From: Carnobacterium sp. 17-4
GTDB lineage: Bacteria; Bacillota; Bacilli; Lactobacillales; Carnobacteriaceae
Reading direction: 5' to 3'
Assembly (NCBI RefSeq): GCF_000195575.1
Contig: NC_015391.1
Span: 1,512,363-1,576,362, forward strand
Length of the DNA stretch: 64,000 nt
Each line of letters opens with the position of its first letter. Position 1 is the first letter of the stretch. The notes below the pieces were generated by a model. That model did no database searches, was not told the DNA's origin, and saw only the letters and a program-made list of their open reading frames with translations. The position numbers and the translations under genes were made by a program. Positions 1 to 7,886 of this stretch are shown here, in pieces.

Positions 1-159
1 AATCTTAGTTCGTTTAACTCAAAGTCACATTCGGTTTGAGCTGATACAACGAGCCTTAGTTCGTTTAACTCAAAGTCACTTTTCATTTGAGTCGATGCAA
101 CGAGCTTTAGTTTGACTAACTCAGAATCGTATTCCAAATGAATCCCCCAAATTTAAGTA
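1..159 (-). repeat. 51-bp tandem repeat array (copy 1 of a dispersed family)
   Basis: The block CTTAGTTCGTTTAACTCAAA starts at about 4 and again at about 55, a 51-bp period, and a decayed third unit follows to about 159. Each unit has near-complementary arms (AACTCAAA and TTTGAG), so it could fold as a hairpin. Read on the minus strand the units match the array at 39359-39540, which has the same period. A single related unit lies at 46962-47013. The array probably continues beyond the left edge of the window. Function unknown. Confidence 0.8.
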
Positions 160-183
160 GCAATTCCAAAGAAAAATAACTTT

Positions 184-1008
184 TTACCACGCTGGAACAA
201 GAGCTCCTTTAAACTCCTCTTCAATAAACTGCTTGATTTCGTCTGTTTGATAATAGGCAACAAATTGTGCAATGGCTTCGTCATCTTTATCCTCTGTACG
301 GGAAACAATGTAATTGGCTTGTTCTAAGTTATCGATATTCTCCATAAATATTCCGGATTCTTTTGGATTTAGTCCAGCATCTAAAGCGAAATTTGAATTG
401 ATACCTGCAGCACCCAAATCTTGCAATTGAGCTGGCAACTGCGCGGCCTCAGATGTAATAAAATCTAAGTTCAATGAATTTTCTACGATATCGCTACTGG
501 TGACTTCTTGTCCAGAGCCTTCTGGTAAAGTAATCAACCCAGCTTCTTCAAATAATTGCAGTGCACGCCCTTCTTGAGTCGGCGAATTCGGGATTCCAAT
601 CGTATCCCCTTCTTTAATTTCACTTACATCATCATAAACTTCTGAGTAAATCCCCATTGGAATAGAAATCGTTGGTTCTATTTTTGCCAAATCATATCCA
701 CTTTCTTCTACAACTGTATCTAGAAAGGTACCTGTTTGAAAAGAGTTGATATCTAATTCGCCTTCCACTAGAGCTGTATTAGGTTGAACAAAGTCCGAGA
801 ATGAAATGACCTTAATTTCAAGTCCATCTTCTGCTGCCAATTTTTTGACTTCATTTACGATATCTTCATGTGGGCCAGCTGTTACGCCAACAGTTAATAC
901 GCCATCACTCAACAATCCTTCTTCTGCTGAATCAGCCTTATTTCCACCGCATCCCGCTAAAATAGCTCCAATAGCTACTGTTGTTAATAATCCCGCTTTT
1001 AATTTCAT
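184..1008 (-). CDS. MetQ/NlpA-family substrate-binding lipoprotein
   Basis: A 274-residue lipoprotein that would be anchored to the outer face of the membrane and bind methionine or a related compound for an ABC importer. The signal peptide ends in the lipobox LAGC with the lipidated Cys at residue 20. The mature part has the NlpA/MetQ pattern, with VGVTAGPHEDI near 40 and GIPNSPTQEGRAL near 138. It is the last gene of an operon behind a T-box whose specifier reads as AUG, which fits methionine. No MetN or MetP partner lies beside it in the window, so it may work with a transporter encoded elsewhere. The exact ligand is inferred. Confidence 0.85.
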   Translation of the reverse strand: MKLKAGLLTTVAIGAILAGCGGNKADSAEEGLLSDGVLTVGVTAGPHEDIVNEVKKLAAEDGLEIKVISFSDFVQPNTALVEGELDINSFQTGTFLDTVVEESGYDLAKIEPTISIPMGIYSEVYDDVSEIKEGDTIGIPNSPTQEGRALQLFEEAGLITLPEGSGQEVTSSDIVENSLNLDFITSEAAQLPAQLQDLGAAGINSNFALDAGLNPKESGIFMENIDNLEQANYIVSRTEDKDDEAIAQFVAYYQTDEIKQFIEEEFKGALVPAW

Positions 1009-1023
1009 TTTATTTTCCCCCTA

Positions 1024-2230
1024 TTAATGACTAAATAATTTTTCTGACCTTACGACGTTAAATGGTGCTAACCGAGCGATTCTTTTTGCGGCTTCTAGAA
1101 TCCGGTCATCCGATTGTGATAATCCAATCCGAACATATCCTTCTCCTAGTGAGCCGAACCCATTTCCGACAGCAACAATTACATGCGCTTCATTCAACAA
1201 GACATCAAAAAATGTTTCTGACGTGAATTCTTTTGGTATTTTGATCCATACATAAAATGATCCTTGTGGTTTATGTATCTCTAATCCTGTATCTTTCAAT
1301 TCAAAAAGAAATCGATCTCTACGGCTTTCGTAAATGGACACCAATTCTTTTACAGATGATTGATCACTGGTTAATGCTTTAGCTGCTGCTTTTTGAATTC
1401 CTCCATATAAACTGACACTTGTATGATCCTGCATAATATTTAAACTTTCGATAACGGATGGATTCCCGACTGCAAATCCAATGCGCCATCCTGCCATATT
1501 ATGTGATTTCGACAACGTGAAGAATTCAACTCCTACATCTTTTGCTCCCGAAGTCTGTAAAAAAACTTAACGGTTTTTGACCATCAAATACAAGCGCTCC
1601 ATATGCAGCATCATGTACTACACAAATTTGATTCTTTTTAGCAAATGCAACCGTCTCTGAAAAAAATTCTGGTGTCGCAATTGCTGCTGTGGGATTATTT
1701 GGGTAATTTAGAAAAAGCAATTTTGCTTCAGCAGCAACACTCGGATCAACCAAATCATACTCAGGTAAATAATCATTACTGGCTAACAAGGGTAACGAAG
1801 CTATTTTTGCATTTGCCAAAGCAATTCCTGATAAGTAATCTGGGTAAGAAGGATTCGGCAGTAAAACCGTATCACCTTCATTCAGTAAGCATTGGCTGAT
1901 TTCGACGATTCCCGCTTTGGATCCATGTAAGACCGCTACTTCAGTATCTGGATCCACATATATCCCGTATTCACATAAGTAATACTCAGCAACAGCTTTT
2001 CTCAAATAATCGTACCCCCTATAAGGTCCATACTGATTATTTTGTGGATCATCTGCTGCAGATTTCAGTTCTTCTATAATAAATTTAGGCGTTGGCAAAT
2101 CAGGATTTCCAATACCTAAATCAATCACATCGTATCCTTGTTCAATCAGTTTAGTAGCTTTCGCTCGCAAATGAGAAAAGAACTGCTCCGGAAGCCGTTT
2201 GAGTGTTGCTGACGGCTCAAATAGTGTCAT
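1024..2230 (-). pseudogene. PLP-dependent aminotransferase, class I/II, frameshifted
   Basis: Two reading frames make one fold-type-I aminotransferase: an N-terminal part (1526-2230) and a C-terminal part (1024 to about 1540). They join if one A is removed from a four-A run (T run at 1540-1543 on the plus strand). The frame then reads GSKDVGVEFF and runs into LSKSHNMAGWRIGF, which holds the PLP-binding lysine. As it stands the first frame ends soon after the slip, before the catalytic lysine. I chose the start at 2230 because GGGAGG lies just upstream. The protein resembles the LL-diaminopimelate/methionine-type aminotransferases (PatA, YbdL). It may be a true pseudogene, a phase-variable run or a sequencing error; four bases is short for slippage. 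Confidence 0.85.
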
Positions 2231-2253
2231 AAAAATTCCTCCCAATTAATTTT

Positions 2254-3351
2254 CTATACGGTTGTTACTAAGTAATTTTCTAGTGAACGTATACCGTGTT
2301 GGATCACTTCTTTGGATACTTTGTATTGAGATTGCAAAAGAATAGCATCGCCTGCTACTTTAGCGGCAACTTCAGCCAACTGTTCATCAGTCAAATAACT
2401 CAAATTTAAATCAGCTAAAGTTTTTGGAAGATTCAACGATTCATAAAAAGCAGACAGTCGATCAATTTCTGCCCAGTTTTCCTCAATCGCAAGTTGAACC
2501 ATTATGCCATAACCGACTTTTTCTCCATGTAGAAATGTGTGTGTTTCTGGAAAAGCCGTCAGTTTATCATGAACCGCATGTGCAACTGTTGAACGTGAAT
2601 ACCCATCTCCTAAACCACCTACCAATCCGCTGACTGCGATGATGGTCTCACTCACTTGAATAAAAGCGGGAGTCAGTGTTTGATTTTGGATATCGGTCAC
2701 AGCTTGCAAACCATAGTTGACAATGCTGTCTCGGCAATTCGAAGCTGCTGCACGAGACAATAGAAGCAAAGCATTCGTTTGGTATTCTGGTCTGGATAAG
2801 ACAAGATCCGATTCATACCATTTAGCCAGTGTATCGGCAATTCCTGCTACAAAGTAATCGACCGGTGCATCCAACAATAGGTTGGGCTCAATAACTAATG
2901 TATTTACTTGTTTCGTATGGATAACAAAACCTAGACACACACCTTCAGTAGTATACATTACACTTAGAGGAGTCCAGGGAGCACAATTGCTAGCTAGTGT
3001 TGGAATGAGAACCGATTCAACCCCAGGGGATTTAGCTGCGGCATATTTGACAGCATCCATCAGTTTTCCGCCACCTACCCCAATGACCGCCTCCACTTGT
3101 GTTTGACCTATGATTCCCACAATACGGTCAACTTCTTCATGGGTACATTCACCGTTAAATAGTGCAAATTCCAATGTAATTTCACTATCCATCAGCTGAG
3201 TTAAATAATTTTTCGCTTTATCCCACGAATCTGTTCCATGAATGATCAGGACTTTCGTGATGCCTCGTACACTCAACTTTTCGGTTAAAGAATTCAATAC
3301 CCCTACTCTGCATTCATATTCTTGTGGACCTGTTCTGGCAATTAATGACAT
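2254..3351 (-). CDS. Iron-containing alcohol/hydroxycarboxylate dehydrogenase family
   Basis: A 365-residue cytoplasmic NAD(P)-dependent dehydrogenase of the glycerol dehydrogenase / YbdH (HcxA) type. The nucleotide-binding motif GVGGGKLMD is near residue 95, and PTLASNCAPWTPLSV near 120 matches the family. Metal-binding histidines lie in the C-terminal half (HAVHDKL and HGEKVGYG, about 255-280). It is the first gene behind the T-box, with the aminotransferase starting 23 bases downstream. In E. coli ybdH and ybdL (a methionine aminotransferase) are also neighbours, so a role in interconverting the keto and hydroxy acids of methionine is plausible. The substrate is inferred, not shown. Confidence 0.8.
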   Translation of the reverse strand: MSLIARTGPQEYECRVGVLNSLTEKLSVRGITKVLIIHGTDSWDKAKNYLTQLMDSEITLEFALFNGECTHEEVDRIVGIIGQTQVEAVIGVGGGKLMDAVKYAAAKSPGVESVLIPTLASNCAPWTPLSVMYTTEGVCLGFVIHTKQVNTLVIEPNLLLDAPVDYFVAGIADTLAKWYESDLVLSRPEYQTNALLLLSRAAASNCRDSIVNYGLQAVTDIQNQTLTPAFIQVSETIIAVSGLVGGLGDGYSRSTVAHAVHDKLTAFPETHTFLHGEKVGYGIMVQLAIEENWAEIDRLSAFYESLNLPKTLADLNLSYLTDEQLAEVAAKVAGDAILLQSQYKVSKEVIQHGIRSLENYLVTTV

Positions 3352-3384
3352 ATGCTATTCCTCCATTTTTAGTTTTATCAACAA

Positions 3385-3426
3385 CAAAAAACCGTCCTTG
3401 CACAAAAAATATTTGTGCAAGGACGG
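3385..3426 (-). terminator. T-box regulated intrinsic terminator
   Basis: A 15-bp perfect inverted repeat (CCGTCCTTGCACAAA at 3392-3406 with its complement at 3412-3426) is followed on the minus strand by a run of U residues at 3385-3391. It lies 34 bases before the dehydrogenase gene. Confidence 0.9.
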
Positions 3427-3680
3427 AAAGATTCACTCTCTCGTGTTACCACCTTGTTTTATAAAAGCTTTACAACTTTTACCTTAACCAGTACGTTTAA
3501 TTCCAGAAGAACCTTATCATACTGTGACACTCTAACGGGTGCCGACCGGAATAATCTGAAATTTAACAACCTTCGATTAAACCACTCCAAGACCATCTTC
3601 CATTTTACTTCTACCGCCTTTTTCCACCATTAGAGGCTCTCTATAAGTTTCGCATAAAATGTACTCTTCTCTTCATCGTG
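3392..3680 (-). promoter_or_regulatory. T-box leader, probable methionine specifier
   Basis: Read on the minus strand, the leader starts with GATGAAGAGAAGAGTAC (3661-3677), the usual start of Stem I with its AGTA turn. The helix ATTTTA/TAAAAT then brackets a specifier loop GGAAGATGG. Aligned to the known GAA-N-codon spacing, the specifier is ATG at 3594-3596 (Met). The antiterminator T-box AAGGTGGTAACACG is at 3442-3455 and the intrinsic terminator follows directly. The T-box class is clear; the AUG reading rests on a hand alignment. Confidence 0.9.
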
Positions 3681-3935
3681 TGTATATGTATAGTTAATAA
3701 AAAGATATATCTAATCGTTTTATAACCAAAATATAATTTAACTCACTATAACAGTCTCTTATTTTTTTGTCAATAATCTGCTTTAACAAATTGAGTTATC
3801 TATCGAAGTCAAAATAGCTATAAATCGAACCCTTAGTTTGAATTCCTCAAAATAATTGGCAAAAGATTAAAGTGAAATAATTAAAAAACGATAATAATTT
3901 AATTAGAATAATTGATTAGGTACTGTTTATCGATT

Positions 3936-3949
3936 TGGTAACGTTTACA
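3936..3949. promoter_or_regulatory. Candidate cre (CcpA) site upstream of the ComK-like gene
   Basis: TGGTAACGTTTACA, or TGTAAACGTTACCA on the other strand, fits the cre consensus TGNAANCGNWNNCA at every fixed position. It lies 53 bases before the ATG of the ComK-like gene, where CcpA could affect transcription. The surrounding 3681-4002 is AT-rich and holds no other feature I can support. Confidence 0.55.
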
Positions 3950-4002
3950 ATTAAGTCATACTACGTTTTCATCAAATTGACACATGGAATGGGGCTAGCA
4001 GG

Positions 4003-4935
4003 ATGAAAGAAGATTTTTACGATAATCAACACAAAGAATATTACAAAAATTTAAGAACAACCTATTACCAATTTAATAAAAAAATAGCGCCAACTGATTA
4101 TACATCTCTTCATAGCGAAAAAGGTGACTCGCATTACTATTATGAAACGTCATTTACTCGAATACCGATCAAGCCTTTGTTGATTACAGACACGACTCTT
4201 TCCACCTTGTTAGCCATGAGTTTTGAACACTCTCATATTTTGTTAAATGAAAATACCTATTACATAAAAGATATTCGTGATGTTAAAGACACTATATTTA
4301 ATACCATTGTTTTCCAATTAGGAACTCCACCTTTAAAAACAAAGGAACATTCTCGTACCATTATGAACCGTTACTTCAGTAAACGTCCGTTAAATTACCA
4401 AACCGTTCAATCGATTGGTAAAAGTCTAGGGTTTCATCACCGCTGTCCATTTGTCTCAGGCTATCAAATATTTGTACCTGAGAAAGGCTCATCCAACGAC
4501 TCTACCAGCTGGTACGGGCTCCATCATGCGCTCGATGCCGTGGAAGATAAAAAAGGAAATAGTATGCAAGTATATTTTCGAGACGGTCACGAATTGAAGC
4601 TTTTTATTTCAGCTCGTAGCTTTAACGAACAAGTAGAGAGATCCGCTAAACTTTCTTTTCTTCAGCAAAATGTGATTGATGAACTCGTTGGACTTTTGCA
4701 CTTTTCCCACACACCTCATTTTACTGATGAGCTAAATATTGTGCAAAGACGTGTACAATCTTCTACTTTCCTATCCGTACTTTCTCCAATAGAAACACTC
4801 ATCAATTATTTAACCATCTACCGTGCAAATGAATCGCTGGAAACGATTCTCGGAGAAGGGAACCCCTATATTGATGAGATTAGAGAAGATTTTTCTCTAA
4901 GTTTAAAATTTAAACCAACCTATTTTCATGACTAA
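4003..4935 (+). CDS. ComK-like competence regulator, extended form
   Basis: A 310-residue protein whose residues about 126-222 follow the layout of ComK, the DNA-binding master regulator of competence in Bacillus. In order these are a basic stretch, HHRCPFVSGYQIFVP, SWYGLHH, YFRDGHELKLFISARSFNEQVERSAKLSFL; the Bacillus equivalents are an F-x-P core, GWIS-H, F-x-NGK-x-x-x-L-x-IS and SF-x-NQV. ComK is usually about 190 residues, so this protein has an extra N-terminal part of roughly 55-60 residues and an extra C-terminal part of about 80. It is convergent with a ComX/SigH-like sigma gene and shares a terminator with it. The match is by motif order only and full homology is not proven here. Confidence 0.65.
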   Translation: MKEDFYDNQHKEYYKNLRTTYYQFNKKIAPTDYTSLHSEKGDSHYYYETSFTRIPIKPLLITDTTLSTLLAMSFEHSHILLNENTYYIKDIRDVKDTIFNTIVFQLGTPPLKTKEHSRTIMNRYFSKRPLNYQTVQSIGKSLGFHHRCPFVSGYQIFVPEKGSSNDSTSWYGLHHALDAVEDKKGNSMQVYFRDGHELKLFISARSFNEQVERSAKLSFLQQNVIDELVGLLHFSHTPHFTDELNIVQRRVQSSTFLSVLSPIETLINYLTIYRANESLETILGEGNPYIDEIREDFSLSLKFKPTYFHD

Positions 4936-4938
4936 AAC

Positions 4939-4982
4939 GAACAGCTGATGCGATTGTTTTTGATTCGCATCAGCTGTTTTTA
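4939..4982. terminator. Bidirectional terminator between the two competence-type genes
   Basis: ACAGCTGATGCGA (4941-4953) pairs perfectly with TCGCATCAGCTGT (4964-4976). A-rich sequence lies on the left and a U run on the right, so it can stop transcripts from both convergent genes. Confidence 0.85.
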
Positions 4983-4997
4983 TGGTTCAAAGTTCTA

Positions 4998-5543
4998 TTA
5001 GTCTTTTAAGATAAGCAAAAAATGCGCTAACTTTTCAGCTACTCTCTTTTTCCATTGATAGACTGTTTTCCGACTAACTCCTTGCTTTTTAGCAATTTCC
5101 GTAACCGATAAACGAGTGACTACTGTGTCTAATAAATAAGCTTGTTCATTTTTAGTCAGCAATGGTAACATTTCTTTCAATAAATCCATCTCTTGATACA
5201 CTTGTTCAAAGGGCAATTGAGTGTCTGGCTGCTGTTTAACCAAGTCTTCTGGCCAAGGCATTTCACTTTCCCATTTTCGTTGTTGTTTCCTTAACAAGTC
5301 CAACATTTTCCAACGAACCTTAGTGTATGCAAAACCAGTAAATTGATACAGATATTCTTCCTGCTCTAAGTCTTTCGGAAACATTTCGTATGCTTCTACC
5401 AATTTCAGCAAGCCTTGTTGCACAAAATCATCGTAGTCTGAATGATTGCGGCTCACACCTAATTTCTTCAATACCCCATGGACGATTCCTGAATGCTGAT
5501 CAAAAAATGCTTTTTCCATTTCTTCACTTAGTTTCCTTATCAT
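4998..5543 (-). CDS. ComX/SigH-like alternative sigma factor
   Basis: A protein of about 181 residues with a sigma-70 layout. Region 2 is near residues 35-95 (DYDDFVQQGLLKLVEAYE, then FTGFAYTKVRWKMLDLLRK). Region 4 is near 130-175, with the helix-turn-helix SVTEIAKKQGVSRKTVYQWKKR. The size and composition fit the SigH/ComX group that switches on late competence genes in streptococci and lactobacilli. I chose the ATG at 5543 because AAAGGA lies about 10 bases upstream; an in-frame TTG nine bases earlier is less likely. An ECF sigma or phage-type activator is a less likely alternative. Confidence 0.75.
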   Translation of the reverse strand: MIRKLSEEMEKAFFDQHSGIVHGVLKKLGVSRNHSDYDDFVQQGLLKLVEAYEMFPKDLEQEEYLYQFTGFAYTKVRWKMLDLLRKQQRKWESEMPWPEDLVKQQPDTQLPFEQVYQEMDLLKEMLPLLTKNEQAYLLDTVVTRLSVTEIAKKQGVSRKTVYQWKKRVAEKLAHFLLILKD

Positions 5544-5634
5544 TTGTTTCAAATCCTTTATTGTGGTGTTACAAGGCCTTGTACTCTTAAAGCATAAGGT
5601 CTACTTATAAAACCGACAAGAAACCAAACTAGAC

Positions 5635-5676
5635 TAAAAAGCTTCCAAAATCTCTTATTAAAGAGACTTTGAAAGC
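5635..5676 (-). terminator. Terminator downstream of the surface-protein gene
   Basis: On the minus strand GCTTTCAAAGTCTCTT pairs with AAGAGATTTTGGAAGC, followed by a short U run at 5636-5640. It lies just past the stop at 5690. Confidence 0.75.
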
Positions 5677-5689
5677 CATTGCTACTCTT

Positions 5690-7105
5690 TTAAAATTTAA
5701 ATATAAATCCATTGATAATGACAAAAGCAGCCAGCACAATAAATAAGGAACTGTTAGAAAATGCAGCTGCTTCATTTTTTTCGTCCGTTACAGTTTCTTC
5801 TGTAATTGAAGATGCATCTATCGCTTGAGCAGACTCTTTGGTTGATACTTGATTTTCATTTTGAGTACTAGTCGCAATCGCTTTTTTTTGTACATCTTTT
5901 AGCTCTACTGTCATTTCTTCCTTACTAACTTCTGTTTTAGATTCTGCTAAACTTGTCTCGACTTCTTTTTCTGATGTATTACTTTCTTCTTCATGTAGTA
6001 TAGGCATCTCTGCATCAATTGTATCCGGTTCTTCTTCGGTCAACTGTTCTTCTATAGTGAAATTCCCGATTGATAAATCAGCTTGAAGCTGTTTTTCTTT
6101 TGCTTCTTTTAAAAATTCCAACTGTTGAATTTTTTCTAGCAATAAGTCTCTATTTTCTTGTACATCTTTGTCTTCTATTTCCGCTGCTGTTTGTTCTATT
6201 AGTAGTTGTTTGTTTAGTTCATCAATTTGTTTTTGTAAATTTTCTTTGTCTAATCCAATTACAAATTGGTTATACAAGGTAAACGGATTGCCTTGCTCAT
6301 CACTACCACTTAGGTGATCGATCACCCAATCGCCCATTAACTCATTGGTGATAGAAGCCAATTCTCCTTCATAGGCTTTTGTTTCTTCATTAAACCTTAA
6401 AGAGAGCAGCAACTGTTGATCTATTGATTCTCCGTCTTTAGTCAACGAGCGATAAACAACTGTTACATTTGTCAATTGTTCATTTTCAACTGAATGCAAA
6501 CTAAATTGAAGCTTTTCACCCACTTTAACTGCTTTTGGTTCAACTTTAATCGATGTGAGATCAATTAGATCAGCTGGGTGTGGAAGCACTTCAAAATCAC
6601 CTACTTTTAGTTCAGAATCTTCGTTTGTCAAATTTCTCGTTTCCAATACACTTGAGACTTCATTTTCATCAATTCCAACCGCTTTTGTCAATAACCAATG
6701 ACCACTAGTTGTCTCTTTAGTCGTCTCCAATTGCCCTACATACTGTTTTTTTGCAGCATCATAGGTTAACTCAACGGTTGTTTCTGTTTTGGTGTCACTA
6801 GCTAAATAACTTAAAACAATCGTCTCGAAACTTAGTTCTTCCTGCAGCGTCAGGCTGAATGATCGTTGCTCACCAGCATGAGCTATTTTAGGTTCAATGG
6901 ATACCTGATCACTCACAATCACCTTATTCTCTGGGGTAGGTTTTTGGGTTTCTACAGGTTCGTTGATTTCATTTGATGGAGCACTTTCTAATATTTCACT
7001 TGATTCGGTCTCATCGTTTGTTGCTGCCAATACAGATTGACTTTCAAAATTAATGAGCAGCAGTATGCTCACCGTCAGCAGCACTCGTATACTTGTTAAT
7101 GTCAT
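5690..7105 (-). CDS. Secreted, tail-anchored surface protein with two Ig-like repeats
   Basis: A 471-residue protein with an N-terminal signal peptide (about 1-28, ending LAA). An acidic, Ser/Thr/Glu-rich linker follows. Two related domains of about 90-100 residues come next (about 68-165 and 183-285), each starting with a SIEPK or IKVEPK motif followed by H/K-x-GE and ending with a G-x-W-L/V-I motif. A coiled coil (about 288-345) and a second Glu/Thr-rich linker precede a C-terminal hydrophobic segment (about 452-469). There is no LPXTG motif, so it is likely held by its C-terminal helix. It is downstream of, and on the same strand as, no obvious partner. I do not recognise the family. Confidence 0.7.
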   Translation of the reverse strand: MTLTSIRVLLTVSILLLINFESQSVLAATNDETESSEILESAPSNEINEPVETQKPTPENKVIVSDQVSIEPKIAHAGEQRSFSLTLQEELSFETIVLSYLASDTKTETTVELTYDAAKKQYVGQLETTKETTSGHWLLTKAVGIDENEVSSVLETRNLTNEDSELKVGDFEVLPHPADLIDLTSIKVEPKAVKVGEKLQFSLHSVENEQLTNVTVVYRSLTKDGESIDQQLLLSLRFNEETKAYEGELASITNELMGDWVIDHLSGSDEQGNPFTLYNQFVIGLDKENLQKQIDELNKQLLIEQTAAEIEDKDVQENRDLLLEKIQQLEFLKEAKEKQLQADLSIGNFTIEEQLTEEEPDTIDAEMPILHEEESNTSEKEVETSLAESKTEVSKEEMTVELKDVQKKAIATSTQNENQVSTKESAQAIDASSITEETVTDEKNEAAAFSNSSLFIVLAAFVIINGFIFKF

Positions 7106-7210
7106 TTTTTATGTATCTTCCATTCTATATGTAATCTAATGGTCCCTTAACTAGTTTAGCGCAATCCACCAGTTAATCAATCTTTTTAGAGCAAATGACA
7201 CCAAATAGAC

Positions 7211-7240
7211 AAAAAAAGCTGAGAACTACTCCTCAGCTTA
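7211..7240 (-). terminator. Terminator for minus-strand transcription
   Basis: On the minus strand AAGCTGAG (7232-7239) pairs with CTCAGCTT (7215-7223 region) and is followed by seven U residues. It would end transcripts arriving from the remnant at 7438-7731. The rest of 7106-7437 is AT-rich and I see nothing else in it. Confidence 0.7.
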
Positions 7241-7437
7241 ATTTTTGTGATTTTTTTAGCAATAACAGTTGAATAATTATTTAAAAATCATTTTTTATGT
7301 ATCCCTATTTTCAAATAAATTAAACAGGTTTTTTCTGACTTTGTCATAATTTGTTCATTACTAAAAAAATTCTAATTCAATTTTTTTAATTTTTAATCTT
7401 TTTCAAGAAATTTTATGCTAAAATAATTTGAATTCGT

Positions 7438-7731
7438 TTAAAGATTCACATTTAATTGAATGGTTTGAAGAATTTGTTCAACATTATTCTTAACAACAAG
7501 AAATTGGATTTCTTTAGCTAGCCAACTATTTAAATCATCAAACGAGTACTTGTTCTTACGCAGGACTGTATCAATTGGACAATCAATGTCACCATCGGCA
7601 TTTATTAAAACATCGTCAGCATCGACGGTTAGTCGTATGGTTTCGTGTCTTCCCTTTATGACATAAAAGTAGTCTGTTTGTTGAGTATTGTTTGGTTTAA
7701 TTAGTTGCTCTTTGTTTGCAATATTGTATCC
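7438..7731 (-). pseudogene. Gene remnant, about 94 codons without an ATG start
   Basis: The minus strand is open from the TAG at 7732-7734 to the TAA at 7438-7440. It reads as protein-like sequence, including GRHETIRLTVDADDVLIN, DGDIDCPIDTVL and DDLNSWLAKEIQFLVVKNN, with normal composition. The only start-like codon near its left end is ATT at 7722, which has no convincing ribosome-binding site. It is probably the 3' end of a decayed gene; upstream of the TAG the frame looks non-coding. It ends before the terminator at 7211-7240, which supports a once-functional gene. Family not recognised. Confidence 0.5.
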
Positions 7732-7886
7732 CTACTTCCTGCGTATAGCTCGTATAAACATTCTTAAGTTGAGATTGGTTGATTTGCCTAAACTTGAATG
7801 GTTTCTATAATTAGTATACCGAGTATTCATGGCTTCATGACCAAACGTTACAATAATAACAAAGCTAATTTTTAGGAGGCTATCAA

